A stretch of DNA of 64,000 nucleotides from Porphyromonas gulae DSM 15663 (GTDB taxonomy: Bacteria; Bacteroidota; Bacteroidia; Bacteroidales; Porphyromonadaceae). Below, piece after piece: positions 29,981-38,614 of the stretch. The notes beneath the pieces are model-generated. The model was not told the origin of the DNA, did not search any database, and worked only from the letters and a program-made list of their open reading frames with translations. The translations under genes were made by a program, and so were the position numbers. The stretch is taken from NCBI RefSeq assembly GCF_000378065.1, contig NZ_KB899150.1:40283-104282 (forward strand), read 5' to 3'. Position 1 is the first letter of the stretch, and each line of letters opens with the position of its first letter.

Positions 29981-30286
29981 TATATTTGCCTGCTCACAAA
30001 GAATCCCAAATAGGGATAAACCACTGTGTATTAGAGATATTACTGCTTGTATAAAACCGCGTTATTAAACTATCTGATGAGAATAATCCTGTACTACGAT
30101 TCCCGACCTATATGCTGTACTACGGGGTGTATGACTCCTACGCCCGTATCCTGTTTATACCCCTATCGGACTAAAGGAAAGCATGCAGCAATGAGGACAG
30201 GAGTGGAATAGCACTTTACTACCGTTTCACCAAAATACAAGGCACCCGCATGGTTCTGCTACGAATCGTGCGGGTGCCTCTGTTTT
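29981..30286 (+). ncRNA. Candidate small RNA inside BrickBuilt-like element A
   Basis: Inference only. A -7-like TATATTTG at 29981-29988 is followed about 250 bp later by a factor-independent-type hairpin (30241-30278: 10-bp stem GGCACCCGCA / TGCGGGTGCC, 18-nt loop) and TCTGTTTTAT. No credible frame lies between. The second element (48718-49293, inverted) shows the same order of -7-like box, related sequence and hairpin, and its stem has changed in a compensating way. No good -33 box is seen. Confidence 0.4.
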
Positions 30287-30566
30287 ATAGCCTCTTGAAA
30301 AGGCCTTTTTCAGCCTGCGATTTATATAGAAATGACTTTCGATCTGTATATAAATTGAAAACGATTTATATATAAAACGAAAACGATCTATATATTTATT
30401 GTAAACAATTTATATATAGATCGTTATCTTCTCTTCCAAAAATCATATTTCGACTTGAGAAAGTCCGCTTCCTCAACTTTTCGACTTCAAGATCCACTTC
30501 CTTTCACCTGCTTATTTGGAATCATTCCAAACTCGTCTTCGTTGTTGAAAACTTTTTTGGCGCATG
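30044..30566 (+). mobile_element. BrickBuilt-like MITE, copy A
   Basis: About 525 bp that matches, inverted, the element at 48718-49248. Shared landmarks in order are GCTTGTAT.AAAC, CTGATGAGAA, AATCCTG, AAAATAYAAGGCACCC and its hairpin, TCTGTTTTATAGCC, AAAGGCCTTTTTC, a 22-bp tandem array, ATTTGGAATCATTCCAAACTC and TTGAAAACTTTTTTGGCGC. No transposase is encoded. The layout, with tandem minisatellite units inside a non-coding element, resembles the BrickBuilt MITEs described in P. gingivalis. Terminal inverted repeats were not defined here. Confidence 0.7.
30318..30424 (+). repeat. 22-bp minisatellite in element A
   Basis: Nearly five tandem units beginning at 30318, 30340, 30362, 30384 and 30406. 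Each follows the pattern CGATYTATATATAAAWYGAAAA and is itself quasi-palindromic and about 80 percent AT. By my count the period is 22 bp. Confidence 0.85.
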
Positions 30567-30698
30567 ATTTTTGAGTCGGTAGTTGCCATAATAGTTGATG
30601 TTTTTTGTATCGTGGATGATTTCTCCAAACTTTTTGATGAAAGAGTCAAGGAAAAGGCCCTCGAAGAGAAGGACAAAAAAACAATGAAGGTGTGCTGA
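30564..30698 (+). pseudogene. Transposase N-terminal relic, IS982-like
   Basis: A 44-codon frame whose middle reads VDVFCIVDDFSKLFDERVKE, the kind of opening seen in IS982-type transposases of Bacteroidales (motif FCxVDDFxKxFD). It then stops in VC, long before any DDE residues. It begins right where the BrickBuilt-like element ends and finishes inside the terminator of the lysine operon. It is clearly not functional. The family call rests on a short motif. Confidence 0.5.
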
Positions 30699-30718
30699 AA
30701 AAGCAAATTCAGCACACC
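30674..30718 (-). terminator. Terminator of the lysine fermentation operon
   Basis: Stem GGTGTGCTGA / TCAGCACACC (30689-30698 with 30709-30718), 10-nt loop, followed on the minus strand by TTTTTTT at 30675-30681. It lies 43 bp past the hbd stop. Confidence 0.85.
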
Positions 30719-30760
30719 CTCAATTATTTTCGGACAAATCCGATAGGTGAGAAAAACGAC

Positions 30761-31606
30761 TTATTTGCTGTAGTCGTAGAAGCCTTTGCCGGTCTTGCGG
30801 CCGAGTTGTCCTGCACGTACCATCTTGCGAAGCAAAGGATGAGGACGATATTTGGCATCACCGAATTCGGTAAACAGCACCTCCATGATAGCCAGACAGA
30901 CATCCAAACCGATAAAATCGCCCAAAGCCAAAGGCCCCATCGGGTGATTGGCACCGAGCATCATGGCCTGATCTATTTCCTCTATGCTGGCCACACCGTC
31001 GGCATAGGCTCCGATACCTTCGTTGATCATCGGTATGAGAAGACGGTTTACGACGAAACCCGGAGCTTCGTTCACGCGTACAGCTGTTTTCTTGAGCTTT
31101 TCACACAAGTCCAGTACCTGCTTCATCACTTCGTCCGAAGTTTGCTGGGCACTGATAACTTCTACCAGTTTCATCACGGGAACGGGGTTGAAGAAGTGCA
31201 TTCCGATCACACGAGATGGGGTAGGGAGTTCGGTTGCCAAAGCTGTGATGCTCAATGAAGATGTATTGGTCGCGATGATACATTGCTCGCTTACCACTTC
31301 CGCCACAGCACTGAGGGCCTGTTTCTTTATTTCCATCTCTTCGGCAATCGCTTCGATCACGACATCGGCATCTTTCAGGTCATTGAAGTCCATCGTCGTA
31401 CGGATGCGAGCCACAATGGCTTGCTGCTCATCGGCAGACATCTTGCCCTTTTCAACCAGACGGTTGAGATTTTTTTCGATTCCTTTGAGCGATTTGTTGA
31501 TAGAAGTCTCGCTTCGCCCTTTCATCAGGACATCCAGACCGTTTTGGGCGATACATTGAACGATACCACTGCCCATGGCTCCGGTACCTACTACTGCTAT
31601 TTTCAT
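30761..31606 (-). CDS. hbd: 3-hydroxybutyryl-CoA dehydrogenase
   Basis: 281 aa. The N-terminal Rossmann motif [19 protein letters not shown] binds NAD(P). The catalytic His is in [18 protein letters not shown], and the ending [19 protein letters not shown] reads [13 protein letters not shown]. It interconverts acetoacetyl-CoA and 3-hydroxybutyryl-CoA. As the last gene of the lysine operon it lets acetoacetyl-CoA, made when the CoA transferase uses acetoacetate, be reduced towards butyrate instead of cleaved. It follows crt by 47 bp and ends at the operon terminator. Confidence 0.93.
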   Translation of the reverse strand: MKIAVVGTGAMGSGIVQCIAQNGLDVLMKGRSETSINKSLKGIEKNLNRLVEKGKMSADEQQAIVARIRTTMDFNDLKDADVVIEAIAEEMEIKKQALSAVAEVVSEQCIIATNTSSLSITALATELPTPSRVIGMHFFNPVPVMKLVEVISAQQTSDEVMKQVLDLCEKLKKTAVRVNEAPGFVVNRLLIPMINEGIGAYADGVASIEEIDQAMMLGANHPMGPLALGDFIGLDVCLAIMEVLFTEFGDAKYRPHPLLRKMVRAGQLGRKTGKGFYDYSK

Positions 31607-31653
31607 TTTGTTGGAGATTAAAAGTGTATGTGAATAACTGTTCTTTTTGGCTC

Positions 31654-32424
31654 TCAGCTGAAAGCCGGTTTACGTTTTTCGAGGAAAGCTGCCATGCCTT
31701 CCTTCTGGTCGGCTGTGGCAAAGCACAGACCGAAGAGGTTCTGTTCCAAGGCAATACCTTCGGCAATATGCATCTGCGTACCACGATTGATAGCCTCCTT
31801 GGACGCTGATACGGCAGAAGCCGAACGCGATGCAATGAGTTGAGCCGTTTCCATCGTGGCAGGTAATAATTCCTCCGGAGTTGTTACTCGATTGACAAGA
31901 CCGATACGAAGTGCTTCTTCTGCATCGATGATACGACCCGTGTAGATGAGTTCTTTGGCTATACCCGGAGCGACAAGGCGTGGCAATCGCTGTGTGCCGG
32001 AGAATCCGGGGGTGATGCCCAATCCGACTTCGGGCTGACCAAACTTGGCTTTAGCCGAAGCTATGCGGATGTCACAAGCCATGGCCAATTCGCATCCACC
32101 TCCCAATGCAAAGCCATTGATGGCTGCAATAACGGGGAAAGGCAATTCTTCTATACTTCGGAATACTTCTGCTCCAAGCCCTCCAAAGGCTTTTCCCTCG
32201 GCTGCACTCAGATGTTGCATCTCGGCTATGTCTGCTCCTGCGACAAATGCTTTGCCACTTCCGGTAATGATCAGCACTCGAGGCTTTTCTGTAGCGATAA
32301 CGGCAATGGCCGATTTCAATTCGGAAAGGACTTCAGAGGAGAGGGCGTTCAGTGTCTCCGGTTTGTTGATGGTCAGCGTCGTGATGCCATCTTGCGACTG
32401 GATAATCAGATTGTGAAATTCCAT
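31654..32424 (-). CDS. crt: Enoyl-CoA hydratase / 3-hydroxybutyryl-CoA dehydratase (crotonase)
   Basis: 256 aa, standard crotonase length. The oxyanion-hole loops are [14 protein letters not shown] and [20 protein letters not shown]. The two acid/base Glu positions fall in GGGCELAM and [19 protein letters not shown]. It links crotonyl-CoA and 3-hydroxybutyryl-CoA. Placed between etfA and hbd, it completes the four-carbon reductive branch that ends in butyryl-CoA. A hairpin lies in the 110-bp gap to etfA, the largest gap in this part of the operon. Confidence 0.93.
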   Translation of the reverse strand: MEFHNLIIQSQDGITTLTINKPETLNALSSEVLSELKSAIAVIATEKPRVLIITGSGKAFVAGADIAEMQHLSAAEGKAFGGLGAEVFRSIEELPFPVIAAINGFALGGGCELAMACDIRIASAKAKFGQPEVGLGITPGFSGTQRLPRLVAPGIAKELIYTGRIIDAEEALRIGLVNRVTTPEELLPATMETAQLIASRSASAVSASKEAINRGTQMHIAEGIALEQNLFGLCFATADQKEGMAAFLEKRKPAFS

Positions 32425-32444
32425 AACTCTCTTCGATGAATGAA

Positions 32445-32501
32445 AAAGGAGCCGAATGAATGCGACGAGCTACAAAAGCCCTTCGCCTCATCGGCTCCTT
32501 T
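32445..32501 (-). other. Intercistronic hairpin between etfA and crt
   Basis: Perfect 11-bp arms AAAGGAGCCGA (32445-32455) and TCGGCTCCTTT (32491-32501) with a 35-nt loop. The minus strand has no clear T-run after it (TTCATTCATCG), so mRNA processing, stabilisation or partial attenuation is more likely than full termination. Confidence 0.55.
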
Positions 32502-32535
32502 GCAAGGTTTGTTATACTAAGATTCTCTCAGACTC

Positions 32536-33543
32536 TTACTTGTCCTGCATGGCAGAACGTAGCTTGGCCGTCAGAATGGGTACAATCTTGTGCAAGTCGC
32601 CGACTACACCGAGATCGGCTACCTGGAAGATGGGAGCGAATTTGTCCTTGTTGATGGCAATGATATAATCGCTCTCCTCCATACCGGCCAAGTGCTGGAT
32701 AGCACCTGAGATACCAATGGCCATATAGATATCGGGGCGAACGGTCTTACCCGTTTGTCCTACCTGACGTTCGTGACCGATAAGACCGGCATCAACCATA
32801 GCACGAGAAGAAGAAACTTCTGCATGGATCTGCTGGGCCAGTTCGGCCAGCTTGCTGAAGCCATCTTGTGAACCAACGCCACGACCACCACTGACAAGGA
32901 TGTGAGCTTCCGTGATGTCCACCATATTCTTGTCTTCACGCTCTTTCTTGATCAGGCGAACACGGAACTTGGCTGTGTCAAATGTGATAGTTACGTTTTC
33001 AACCGTACCCTGACGGTTGTAGTCCATAGCCTTACGACGCATAACGCCGGGACGAACCGTAGACATCTGAGGACGATGCACCTTACTGATAATCGTAGCC
33101 ATAAGGTTACCACCGAAAGCCGGACGTGTCATCAGCAGGTTGCGCTCGTCACCGATCTCAAGCGATGTGCAGTCTGCTGTAAGACCTGTACGCAAGCGAG
33201 AAGAAAGACGGGGGCCGAGGTCGCGACCGATAGTCGTAGCACCGAGGAGTACGATCTCAGGCTTCTTGTCCTGAAGAATCTGGGTAATGGCCTGAGCGTA
33301 AGGCTCGGTAAGGTAGTTCTCGAGCTTCTCATCGTCTACGACAAGCACCGTATCGGCACCGGCAGCGATAAGTTCCTTAGGCAAGTCAGCAACCTTGTAG
33401 CCGCAAAGAATTGCCGTTACTTTTTCTCCGATGGTGTCTGCCAGTTCACGAGCCTTTCCGATGAGTTCGAAGGCTACGTTCTGAATCACTCCTTCGCGTT
33501 GTTCTGCGAAGACGAAAACACCTTTATATAATTCCTTATCCAT
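32536..33543 (-). CDS. etfA: Electron transfer flavoprotein alpha subunit
   Basis: 335 aa. The C-terminal FAD domain contains SSRAMVDAGLIGHERQVGQT, GKTVRPDIYMAIGISGAIQH and DKFAPIFQVADLGVVGD, all signature positions of EtfA. The N-terminal half (about 1-190) is the adenine-nucleotide alpha-hydrolase-like domain. With EtfB it passes electrons to or from the acyl-CoA dehydrogenase encoded next door. It follows etfB by 13 bp. Bcd-Etf complexes can bifurcate electrons between crotonyl-CoA and ferredoxin; whether this one does is not decidable from sequence reading alone. Confidence 0.94.
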   Translation of the reverse strand: MDKELYKGVFVFAEQREGVIQNVAFELIGKARELADTIGEKVTAILCGYKVADLPKELIAAGADTVLVVDDEKLENYLTEPYAQAITQILQDKKPEIVLLGATTIGRDLGPRLSSRLRTGLTADCTSLEIGDERNLLMTRPAFGGNLMATIISKVHRPQMSTVRPGVMRRKAMDYNRQGTVENVTITFDTAKFRVRLIKKEREDKNMVDITEAHILVSGGRGVGSQDGFSKLAELAQQIHAEVSSSRAMVDAGLIGHERQVGQTGKTVRPDIYMAIGISGAIQHLAGMEESDYIIAINKDKFAPIFQVADLGVVGDLHKIVPILTAKLRSAMQDK

Positions 33544-33556
33544 AGTTGCTTGTTGT

Positions 33557-34342
33557 TCAGATGATGAATTTCTCTTTCAGTTTGTTGAAGATAATGTCAG
33601 CAGCTTCTTCGGGAGTGATATCTTCATGCAGTGCTCCCATGGCCTTGGCTCCCTTGGTGAATGACTTCTTCACGCTCGTGGGAGAACCGGCCAAACCGAT
33701 TCTTTCCGGATCGACATCAATGTCGCTTGCTCCCCAGCATTCAATGGGTCTGTCGAAGGTTTCCATAATGCCACGAACGCGCATGTAGCGAGGCTTATTA
33801 GCCGTAGCCAACAAGGTAAGCATACAAGGAAGCTCTACTTCCAAAATCTCATGTCCTTCTTCCGTGCTCTTGCGAACAGTCAGAGTTTGCTTGCCATCGA
33901 ATGTGGCTTCTTCCACGTATGTGATCTGTGGGAGATCAAGCTGCTCGGCAATCTGAGGTCCTACCTGAGCCGTATCACCGTCGATAGCTTGACGGCCAGC
34001 GATAATCAGGTCATGATCTATCTTTCGCAACGCTTGAGAGAGGGTGTAGCTCGTGGCCAATGTGTCGGCTCCACCGAACTTACGATCGCTGACAAGGATG
34101 GCATGATCTGCACCCATGGCATATGCTTCGCGCAGGATAGCTTCTGCCTGTGGCGGTCCCATCGTGATCACAGTTACGTGTGCATTGTGGGTGTCCTTGA
34201 AGCGAAGAGCTTGTTCCAAAGCTCCCTTGTCATCGGGGTTCATGATACTGGGCACACCGTCACGAATGAGCGTGCCTTTTACAGGATCCAATTTGATTTC
34301 GGTAGTATCGGGTACCTGTTTGATACAAACAACGATATTCAT
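33557..34342 (-). CDS. etfB: Electron transfer flavoprotein beta subunit
   Basis: 261 aa. It begins MNIVVCIKQVPDT and carries the alpha-hydrolase-like nucleotide loop (ADTLATSYTLSQALRKIDHD) and the EtfB signature near LIIAGRQAIDGDTAQVGPQI. It is the partner of EtfA. EtfB of bifurcating systems binds a second FAD, and this length with the preserved loop is compatible. The gene lies between bcd (14-bp gap) and etfA (13-bp gap), the usual bcd-etfB-etfA order. Confidence 0.94.
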   Translation of the reverse strand: MNIVVCIKQVPDTTEIKLDPVKGTLIRDGVPSIMNPDDKGALEQALRFKDTHNAHVTVITMGPPQAEAILREAYAMGADHAILVSDRKFGGADTLATSYTLSQALRKIDHDLIIAGRQAIDGDTAQVGPQIAEQLDLPQITYVEEATFDGKQTLTVRKSTEEGHEILEVELPCMLTLLATANKPRYMRVRGIMETFDRPIECWGASDIDVDPERIGLAGSPTSVKKSFTKGAKAMGALHEDITPEEAADIIFNKLKEKFII

Positions 34343-34356
34343 AGTCTAATGCTTGA

Positions 34357-35496
34357 TTATTTTAATAAGTTGGATGCGATTACCAAGCGTTGAACTTCGC
34401 TGGTACCTTCGTAAATCTCAGTGATCTTAGCATCGCGCATCATACGCTCTACCGGATACTCACGAGTATAGCCATATCCTCCGTGGAACTGAACCGCTTT
34501 CGTAGTCATATCCATAGCCGTTTCTGCGCAGTAGAGTTTGGCCTGAGCCGATTCCATCGTATAAGGCATCTTCATATCCTTCTTCCAGCTTGCCAAACGA
34601 ACCAACAAACGAGATGCCTGAATGCGGCATTGCAGGTCGGCAAGTTGGAATTGTGTGTTCTGGAATTGAGCGATGCTGCGACCGAATTGCTTACGCTCTT
34701 TGGTGTACTTCACCGTCTCGTCCATGGCTCCCTGTGCAATACCGAGGGCCTGAGATGCGATACCGATACGTCCGCCATCAAGGGTTTTCATGGCGATTTT
34801 GAAGCCACCGCCTACGCGACCGAGAAGATTCTCTTTGGGGACGATGCAGTTTTCAAAAATAAGTTCGCATGTAGCCGAACCACGGATACCCATCTTCAGC
34901 TCTTTCTTTCCTATAGAGAAGCCGGGAGTTCCTTTTTCAACAATGAATGCTGTGATACCACGTGTGCCCTGGCTCTTGTCTGTCATGGCAAATACCACAT
35001 ATACGTGAGCATATTCGGCATTGGTGATAAAAATCTTGTTACCGTTAAGTATGAAATGATCTTCCTTCTCTTCAGCAAAAGTTTGCTGAGCAGCAGCATC
35101 CGTACCTGCATTGGGTTCGGTAAGTCCAAATGCACCGATCCATTCGCCGGAACAGAGTTTCGGCAAATACTTCATCTTTTGTTCTTCTGTTCCATTTTCG
35201 TAGATGGGAGCTGCGCACAAAGATGTGTGTGCAGAAAGAACCACGCCAGTGGTAGCACATACACGGCTTAGTTCCTCCACTGCCATCGAATACATTACGT
35301 TTGTACCGCCGGCACCACCGTACTCAACGGGGAAAGGGATGCCCATCAGTCCGATTTCGCCCATCTTCTTTACTGTTTCGATGGGGAAACGTTCCTGCTC
35401 GTCAATTTCTGCCGCCAGAGGTTTTACTTCTTTCTCGGCGAAACTGCGGATCATCTCAAGAAACAATTGTTCTTGGGGTGTCTGAGAAAAGTTCAT
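34357..35496 (-). CDS. bcd: Short-chain acyl-CoA (butyryl-CoA) dehydrogenase
   Basis: 379 aa. All three acyl-CoA dehydrogenase domains are present: the helical N-terminus with EVKPLAAEIDEQERFP; the beta domain with GLTEPNAGTDAAAQQT and FITNAEYAHVYVVFA; and the C-terminal helices with FGRSIAQFQNTQFQLADLQ, QFHGGYGYTREYPVERMMRD and the catalytic Glu in TEIYEGTSEVQRLVI. Gene context (kal, crt, hbd, etf) makes crotonyl-CoA to butyryl-CoA the likely reaction, the main electron sink of the pathway. Confidence 0.93.
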   Translation of the reverse strand: MNFSQTPQEQLFLEMIRSFAEKEVKPLAAEIDEQERFPIETVKKMGEIGLMGIPFPVEYGGAGGTNVMYSMAVEELSRVCATTGVVLSAHTSLCAAPIYENGTEEQKMKYLPKLCSGEWIGAFGLTEPNAGTDAAAQQTFAEEKEDHFILNGNKIFITNAEYAHVYVVFAMTDKSQGTRGITAFIVEKGTPGFSIGKKELKMGIRGSATCELIFENCIVPKENLLGRVGGGFKIAMKTLDGGRIGIASQALGIAQGAMDETVKYTKERKQFGRSIAQFQNTQFQLADLQCRIQASRLLVRLASWKKDMKMPYTMESAQAKLYCAETAMDMTTKAVQFHGGYGYTREYPVERMMRDAKITEIYEGTSEVQRLVIASNLLK

Positions 35497-35541
35497 AATT
35501 CTTGAAGTTTATTTGGTTTGTAGTGATACTAAAAACTCTTT

Positions 35542-36204
35542 TTATTGTTGCATCGGGATGATCTCAGAAGCAAAAGTCAATGAAGCTTCAGTCGCAGCTT
35601 GTACTTGTTCTGCTGTAAAATCCGGATGTATTTCTGTTACGACAAGGCCTTTTTCCGGGCACACTTCGATCACACACATTTCTGTGATAATCAGGTTTAC
35701 TTGTCCTTTTGCCGTAAGCGGCAAAGAGCATTTCTTCATGATTTTGGGGCTACCCTTGGCTGTATGCTCCATGGCCAAAATTACCTTGCGAGTTCCTACC
35801 AGCAAATCCATGGCTCCTCCCATACCGGGTGCTTTCTTGCCGGGAATAAGCCAGTTGGCCAAGTCCCCATTTTCGTCTACTTGCAATGCTCCGAGTACAC
35901 TGACATCCACATGTCCACCACGAATGATGGCAAATGAGGTAGCACTGTCAAATGAGGCAGCACCCGGAATAGCCGTAATGGAACCTCCCCCGGCATTGAT
36001 CAGATAAGGATCTTCTTTGCCTGTTTCCGGAGCAGGGCCCATCCCAATCATGCCATTTTCAGACTGCAAATATACTTGTACTCCGGGTTTTAGGTAATTG
36101 GGCACCATCGTCGGCAGACCTATACCGAGGTTGACCACATCACCATCTTTCAATTCGAGGGCAACGCGCTTGGCGATCACTTCTCTGATTTGATCTTTTT
36201 CCAT
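35542..36204 (-). CDS. atoA: CoA transferase beta subunit (butyrate-acetoacetate type)
   Basis: 220 aa. The class I CoA-transferase beta signature is seen: GDVVNLGIGLPTMVPNYL at the start, then LQSENGMIGMGP with the catalytic Glu that forms the glutamyl-CoA thioester, and GGHVDVSVLGALQVDENGDL. It probably moves CoA from butyryl-CoA to acetoacetate, releasing butyrate. Its alpha partner is encoded at the other end of the operon (44835-45479), about 8.6 kb away. The symbol atoA (ctfB) is by family; the substrate is inferred from context. Confidence 0.9.
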   Translation of the reverse strand: MEKDQIREVIAKRVALELKDGDVVNLGIGLPTMVPNYLKPGVQVYLQSENGMIGMGPAPETGKEDPYLINAGGGSITAIPGAASFDSATSFAIIRGGHVDVSVLGALQVDENGDLANWLIPGKKAPGMGGAMDLLVGTRKVILAMEHTAKGSPKIMKKCSLPLTAKGQVNLIITEMCVIEVCPEKGLVVTEIHPDFTAEQVQAATEASLTFASEIIPMQQ

Positions 36205-36227
36205 GATGAAAAATATTTTATCGATTT

Positions 36228-37019
36228 CTATTTGTTATTCATTCTCTTATGAAACTCCTGAGCGATGAATGAAGCAACATCATCCGCATATGTATTGGCA
36301 CCGAATCCTGCATCATAGCCAAGCTCTTTGGCCAATTCATAAGTGATACGAGGCCCTCCACAGGCCAAGATCATCTTATCTCTCAGACCTTCTGCCTCCA
36401 TGAGTTCGACCAGCTCTATCAGATTCTTGATATGCACATCTTTCTGTGTTACTGTTTGAGATACCAAAAGAGCATCAGCATTGAGCTCGATTCCCTTGGC
36501 AATAAACTCTTCATTCGGAACCTGACTGCCAAGATTGTATGCTTCGATCATTTCGTAGCGTTCCAAACCATAATGACCGGCAAAGCCTTTCATATTCATG
36601 ATGGCATCAATGCCTACCGTATGGGCATCAGTGCCTGTACTGGCTCCAACCACTACTATCTTTCGGCCGATATTCTCACGGATAAAGTCGTCTGTTTCAG
36701 CCATATCCCATTTCGTAGATTCTACTTTCGGAACATAGATAGAGCTATAGTCTACTGTATGTTCGCAGCTTCCATAACAGTTGAAAAAAGTAAAACCTTC
36801 TGTCAGTTCGCGGAAGAATACTACTTGAGGATTCTGCATCCCCATTTTCTTGATGAGCTGCTTGGCTGCTTCGATGGCTTCATCTCCAGCCGGAACAGGT
36901 AAGGTAAAACTAAGCTGCACTTTACCGTCATTCATCGTATCGCCATAGGGCTTGATGCGCGATAGATCTAATGTCTGATCGAAATCTCTTCCTTCTGTCG
37001 AATATAGTCCACCGCTCAT
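36228..37019 (-). CDS. kamE: D-lysine/L-beta-lysine 5,6-aminomutase beta subunit
   Basis: 263 aa. The cobalamin-binding motif DxHxxG is TDAHTVGIDAI (Asp131, His133, Gly136). Lys144 (in NMKGFAG) falls exactly where the PLP-binding lysine of characterised KamE proteins is numbered. The N-terminal 100 residues form the dimerisation part. With KamD it migrates the terminal amino group of beta-lysine to give 3,5-diaminohexanoate, using adenosylcobalamin and PLP. The ATG overlaps the kamD stop by 4 bp, matching a fixed 1:1 complex. Confidence 0.95.
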   Translation of the reverse strand: MSGGLYSTEGRDFDQTLDLSRIKPYGDTMNDGKVQLSFTLPVPAGDEAIEAAKQLIKKMGMQNPQVVFFRELTEGFTFFNCYGSCEHTVDYSSIYVPKVESTKWDMAETDDFIRENIGRKIVVVGASTGTDAHTVGIDAIMNMKGFAGHYGLERYEMIEAYNLGSQVPNEEFIAKGIELNADALLVSQTVTQKDVHIKNLIELVELMEAEGLRDKMILACGGPRITYELAKELGYDAGFGANTYADDVASFIAQEFHKRMNNK

Positions 37020-38587
37020 AACTTACCACTCATATTAAAGTTTTTCATCAGCTCGATTGTCGGGTTGTAGTAGTGTGCTTCCTTCTTGGCAACACCGCTT
37101 AAACCCTTTCCTCCGTTCATCGGGCGTTTTACATCACCAAAAATACCTTTTTCCAAAGCAGAGAAGAGACCTTCTTCCTTCAATCTTTCAAGCAAATTGA
37201 CGGTCTTGTCAAGCACTTCACGTGCTCGGCTCTGTACGATACCACCCTCCTTGAACTCAACCTCCGATCCGATATTCTTCATATTGGAGAAAATATATTT
37301 GGCATTTTCGATCGAAAGATAGCGGTCGCTCATAAAAGGAGTATGGATAGCTTCGGTAGGCATACCGAGCAGCTGGATACCCTGAGAGGTCCACACACCG
37401 ATTATATTGAAAAGGGCATCCTGCAAATGACCACGGAAAATGTTGCCGGTCATGAACTTCGTAGGAGGCATGTATTTAAGCGGAGCTTTGGGGAAAATTT
37501 CTCTGGTCATTTGTGCTTGGGCCAACTCGAAAAGGAATCCATTTTCGAGCATGGGATCCATTTCAAATGCATGTCCAAGCCCCATCTGTTCTGAAGGCAA
37601 TCCGGCTGTAAGAGCCAGCTGCTCATTGATCAAATCCGAGGCAAGTACGGTATGTGCTTCTTCTACGGCATCAGCTGTGGTCAGATAGTTATCCTCGCCG
37701 GTATTGATGATAACACCGGCAAATCCGTTGATGACACGACTCATGTACTGATCCACCAGAGTACGTTGCATATTGATGTCTCGGAAAAGAATTCCATAGA
37801 GAGCATCATTGAGCATTACGTCCAAGCCTTCGAGTGCTCCCATTACGGCTATTTCCGGCATGCAAAGACCCGAACAATAGTTGCAGAGCCTGATGTACCG
37901 ACCGACCTCTTCTCCAACCTCATCCAAGGCTTTTCGCATGATACGGAAGTTTTCCTGTGTAGCAAAAGTTCCCCCGAATCCTTCTGTCGTAGCTCCGTAA
38001 GGGACATAGTCGAGCAAACTCTGTCCCGTAGTACGTATTACGGCAATAATATCGGCTCCTTGGCGAGCAGCTGCTTGTGCTTGAACGACGTCTTCATATA
38101 TATTGCCGGTAGCAACAATAACGTATAGATAAGGTCTTGGCCCTTCTCCGAGAGTCTCGATATAGTCCTCTCTTCTCTTTCTGTTGGCAGCTATTTTTTG
38201 CATCCCTGCTGTTATGAGCGGTGCCAATGTGTCTGCAATGACGTTGGCAGGACAGAAGGGATAAGAGGTAAGATCTATTTCGCCGACAGCCACACCTTCG
38301 GCAATTTCCTGAGGAGATTTCCCTGTAGCAACTATTCCATTTGCTAAAAAGAACAGAGCACCATGCCCCAAAACATTCCGGTCTTTCAGATGGTCGACCA
38401 ATACATTGGGTAGTGGAACAGCATTGCCATCCACTCCATCAACCCCGATTAGGCGACAGAGGGTGCGTTCCACGGCTACAGTCGTGTATTGTTCGACGAA
38501 TGTCTGTACGTTACCGGCTATTTCTCCGGCAATGCTTCTGGCATATTCTACCTTGGAGAAATCAATTCCGACTTTACTTTTTTGCAT
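37016..38587 (-). CDS. kamD: D-lysine/L-beta-lysine 5,6-aminomutase alpha subunit
   Basis: 523 aa, full length. KamD is a TIM-barrel subunit holding PLP phosphate and substrate. Characteristic stretches include RTLCRLIGVDGVDGNAVPLP, YGATTEGFGGTFATQENFRI, NYCSGLCMPEIAVMGALEGL and NTGEDNYLTTADAVEEAHTV, with a conserved MKPxKMTG-like PPTKFMTGNIF near 395. It begins 27 bp after kamC and ends overlapping kamE. Radical chemistry inactivates this enzyme during turnover, which explains the reactivase genes directly upstream. Confidence 0.95.
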   Translation of the reverse strand: MQKSKVGIDFSKVEYARSIAGEIAGNVQTFVEQYTTVAVERTLCRLIGVDGVDGNAVPLPNVLVDHLKDRNVLGHGALFFLANGIVATGKSPQEIAEGVAVGEIDLTSYPFCPANVIADTLAPLITAGMQKIAANRKRREDYIETLGEGPRPYLYVIVATGNIYEDVVQAQAAARQGADIIAVIRTTGQSLLDYVPYGATTEGFGGTFATQENFRIMRKALDEVGEEVGRYIRLCNYCSGLCMPEIAVMGALEGLDVMLNDALYGILFRDINMQRTLVDQYMSRVINGFAGVIINTGEDNYLTTADAVEEAHTVLASDLINEQLALTAGLPSEQMGLGHAFEMDPMLENGFLFELAQAQMTREIFPKAPLKYMPPTKFMTGNIFRGHLQDALFNIIGVWTSQGIQLLGMPTEAIHTPFMSDRYLSIENAKYIFSNMKNIGSEVEFKEGGIVQSRAREVLDKTVNLLERLKEEGLFSALEKGIFGDVKRPMNGGKGLSGVAKKEAHYYNPTIELMKNFNMSGKL

Positions 38588-38614
38588 ACTTATGATATGT
38601 ATTCTTGCTTTATG

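Noticed and set aside
30074..30083. CTGATGAG in both BrickBuilt-like elements, matching the start of the hammerhead ribozyme core
   Set aside because: The required GAAA core partner and the three-helix arrangement are not present downstream in either copy.
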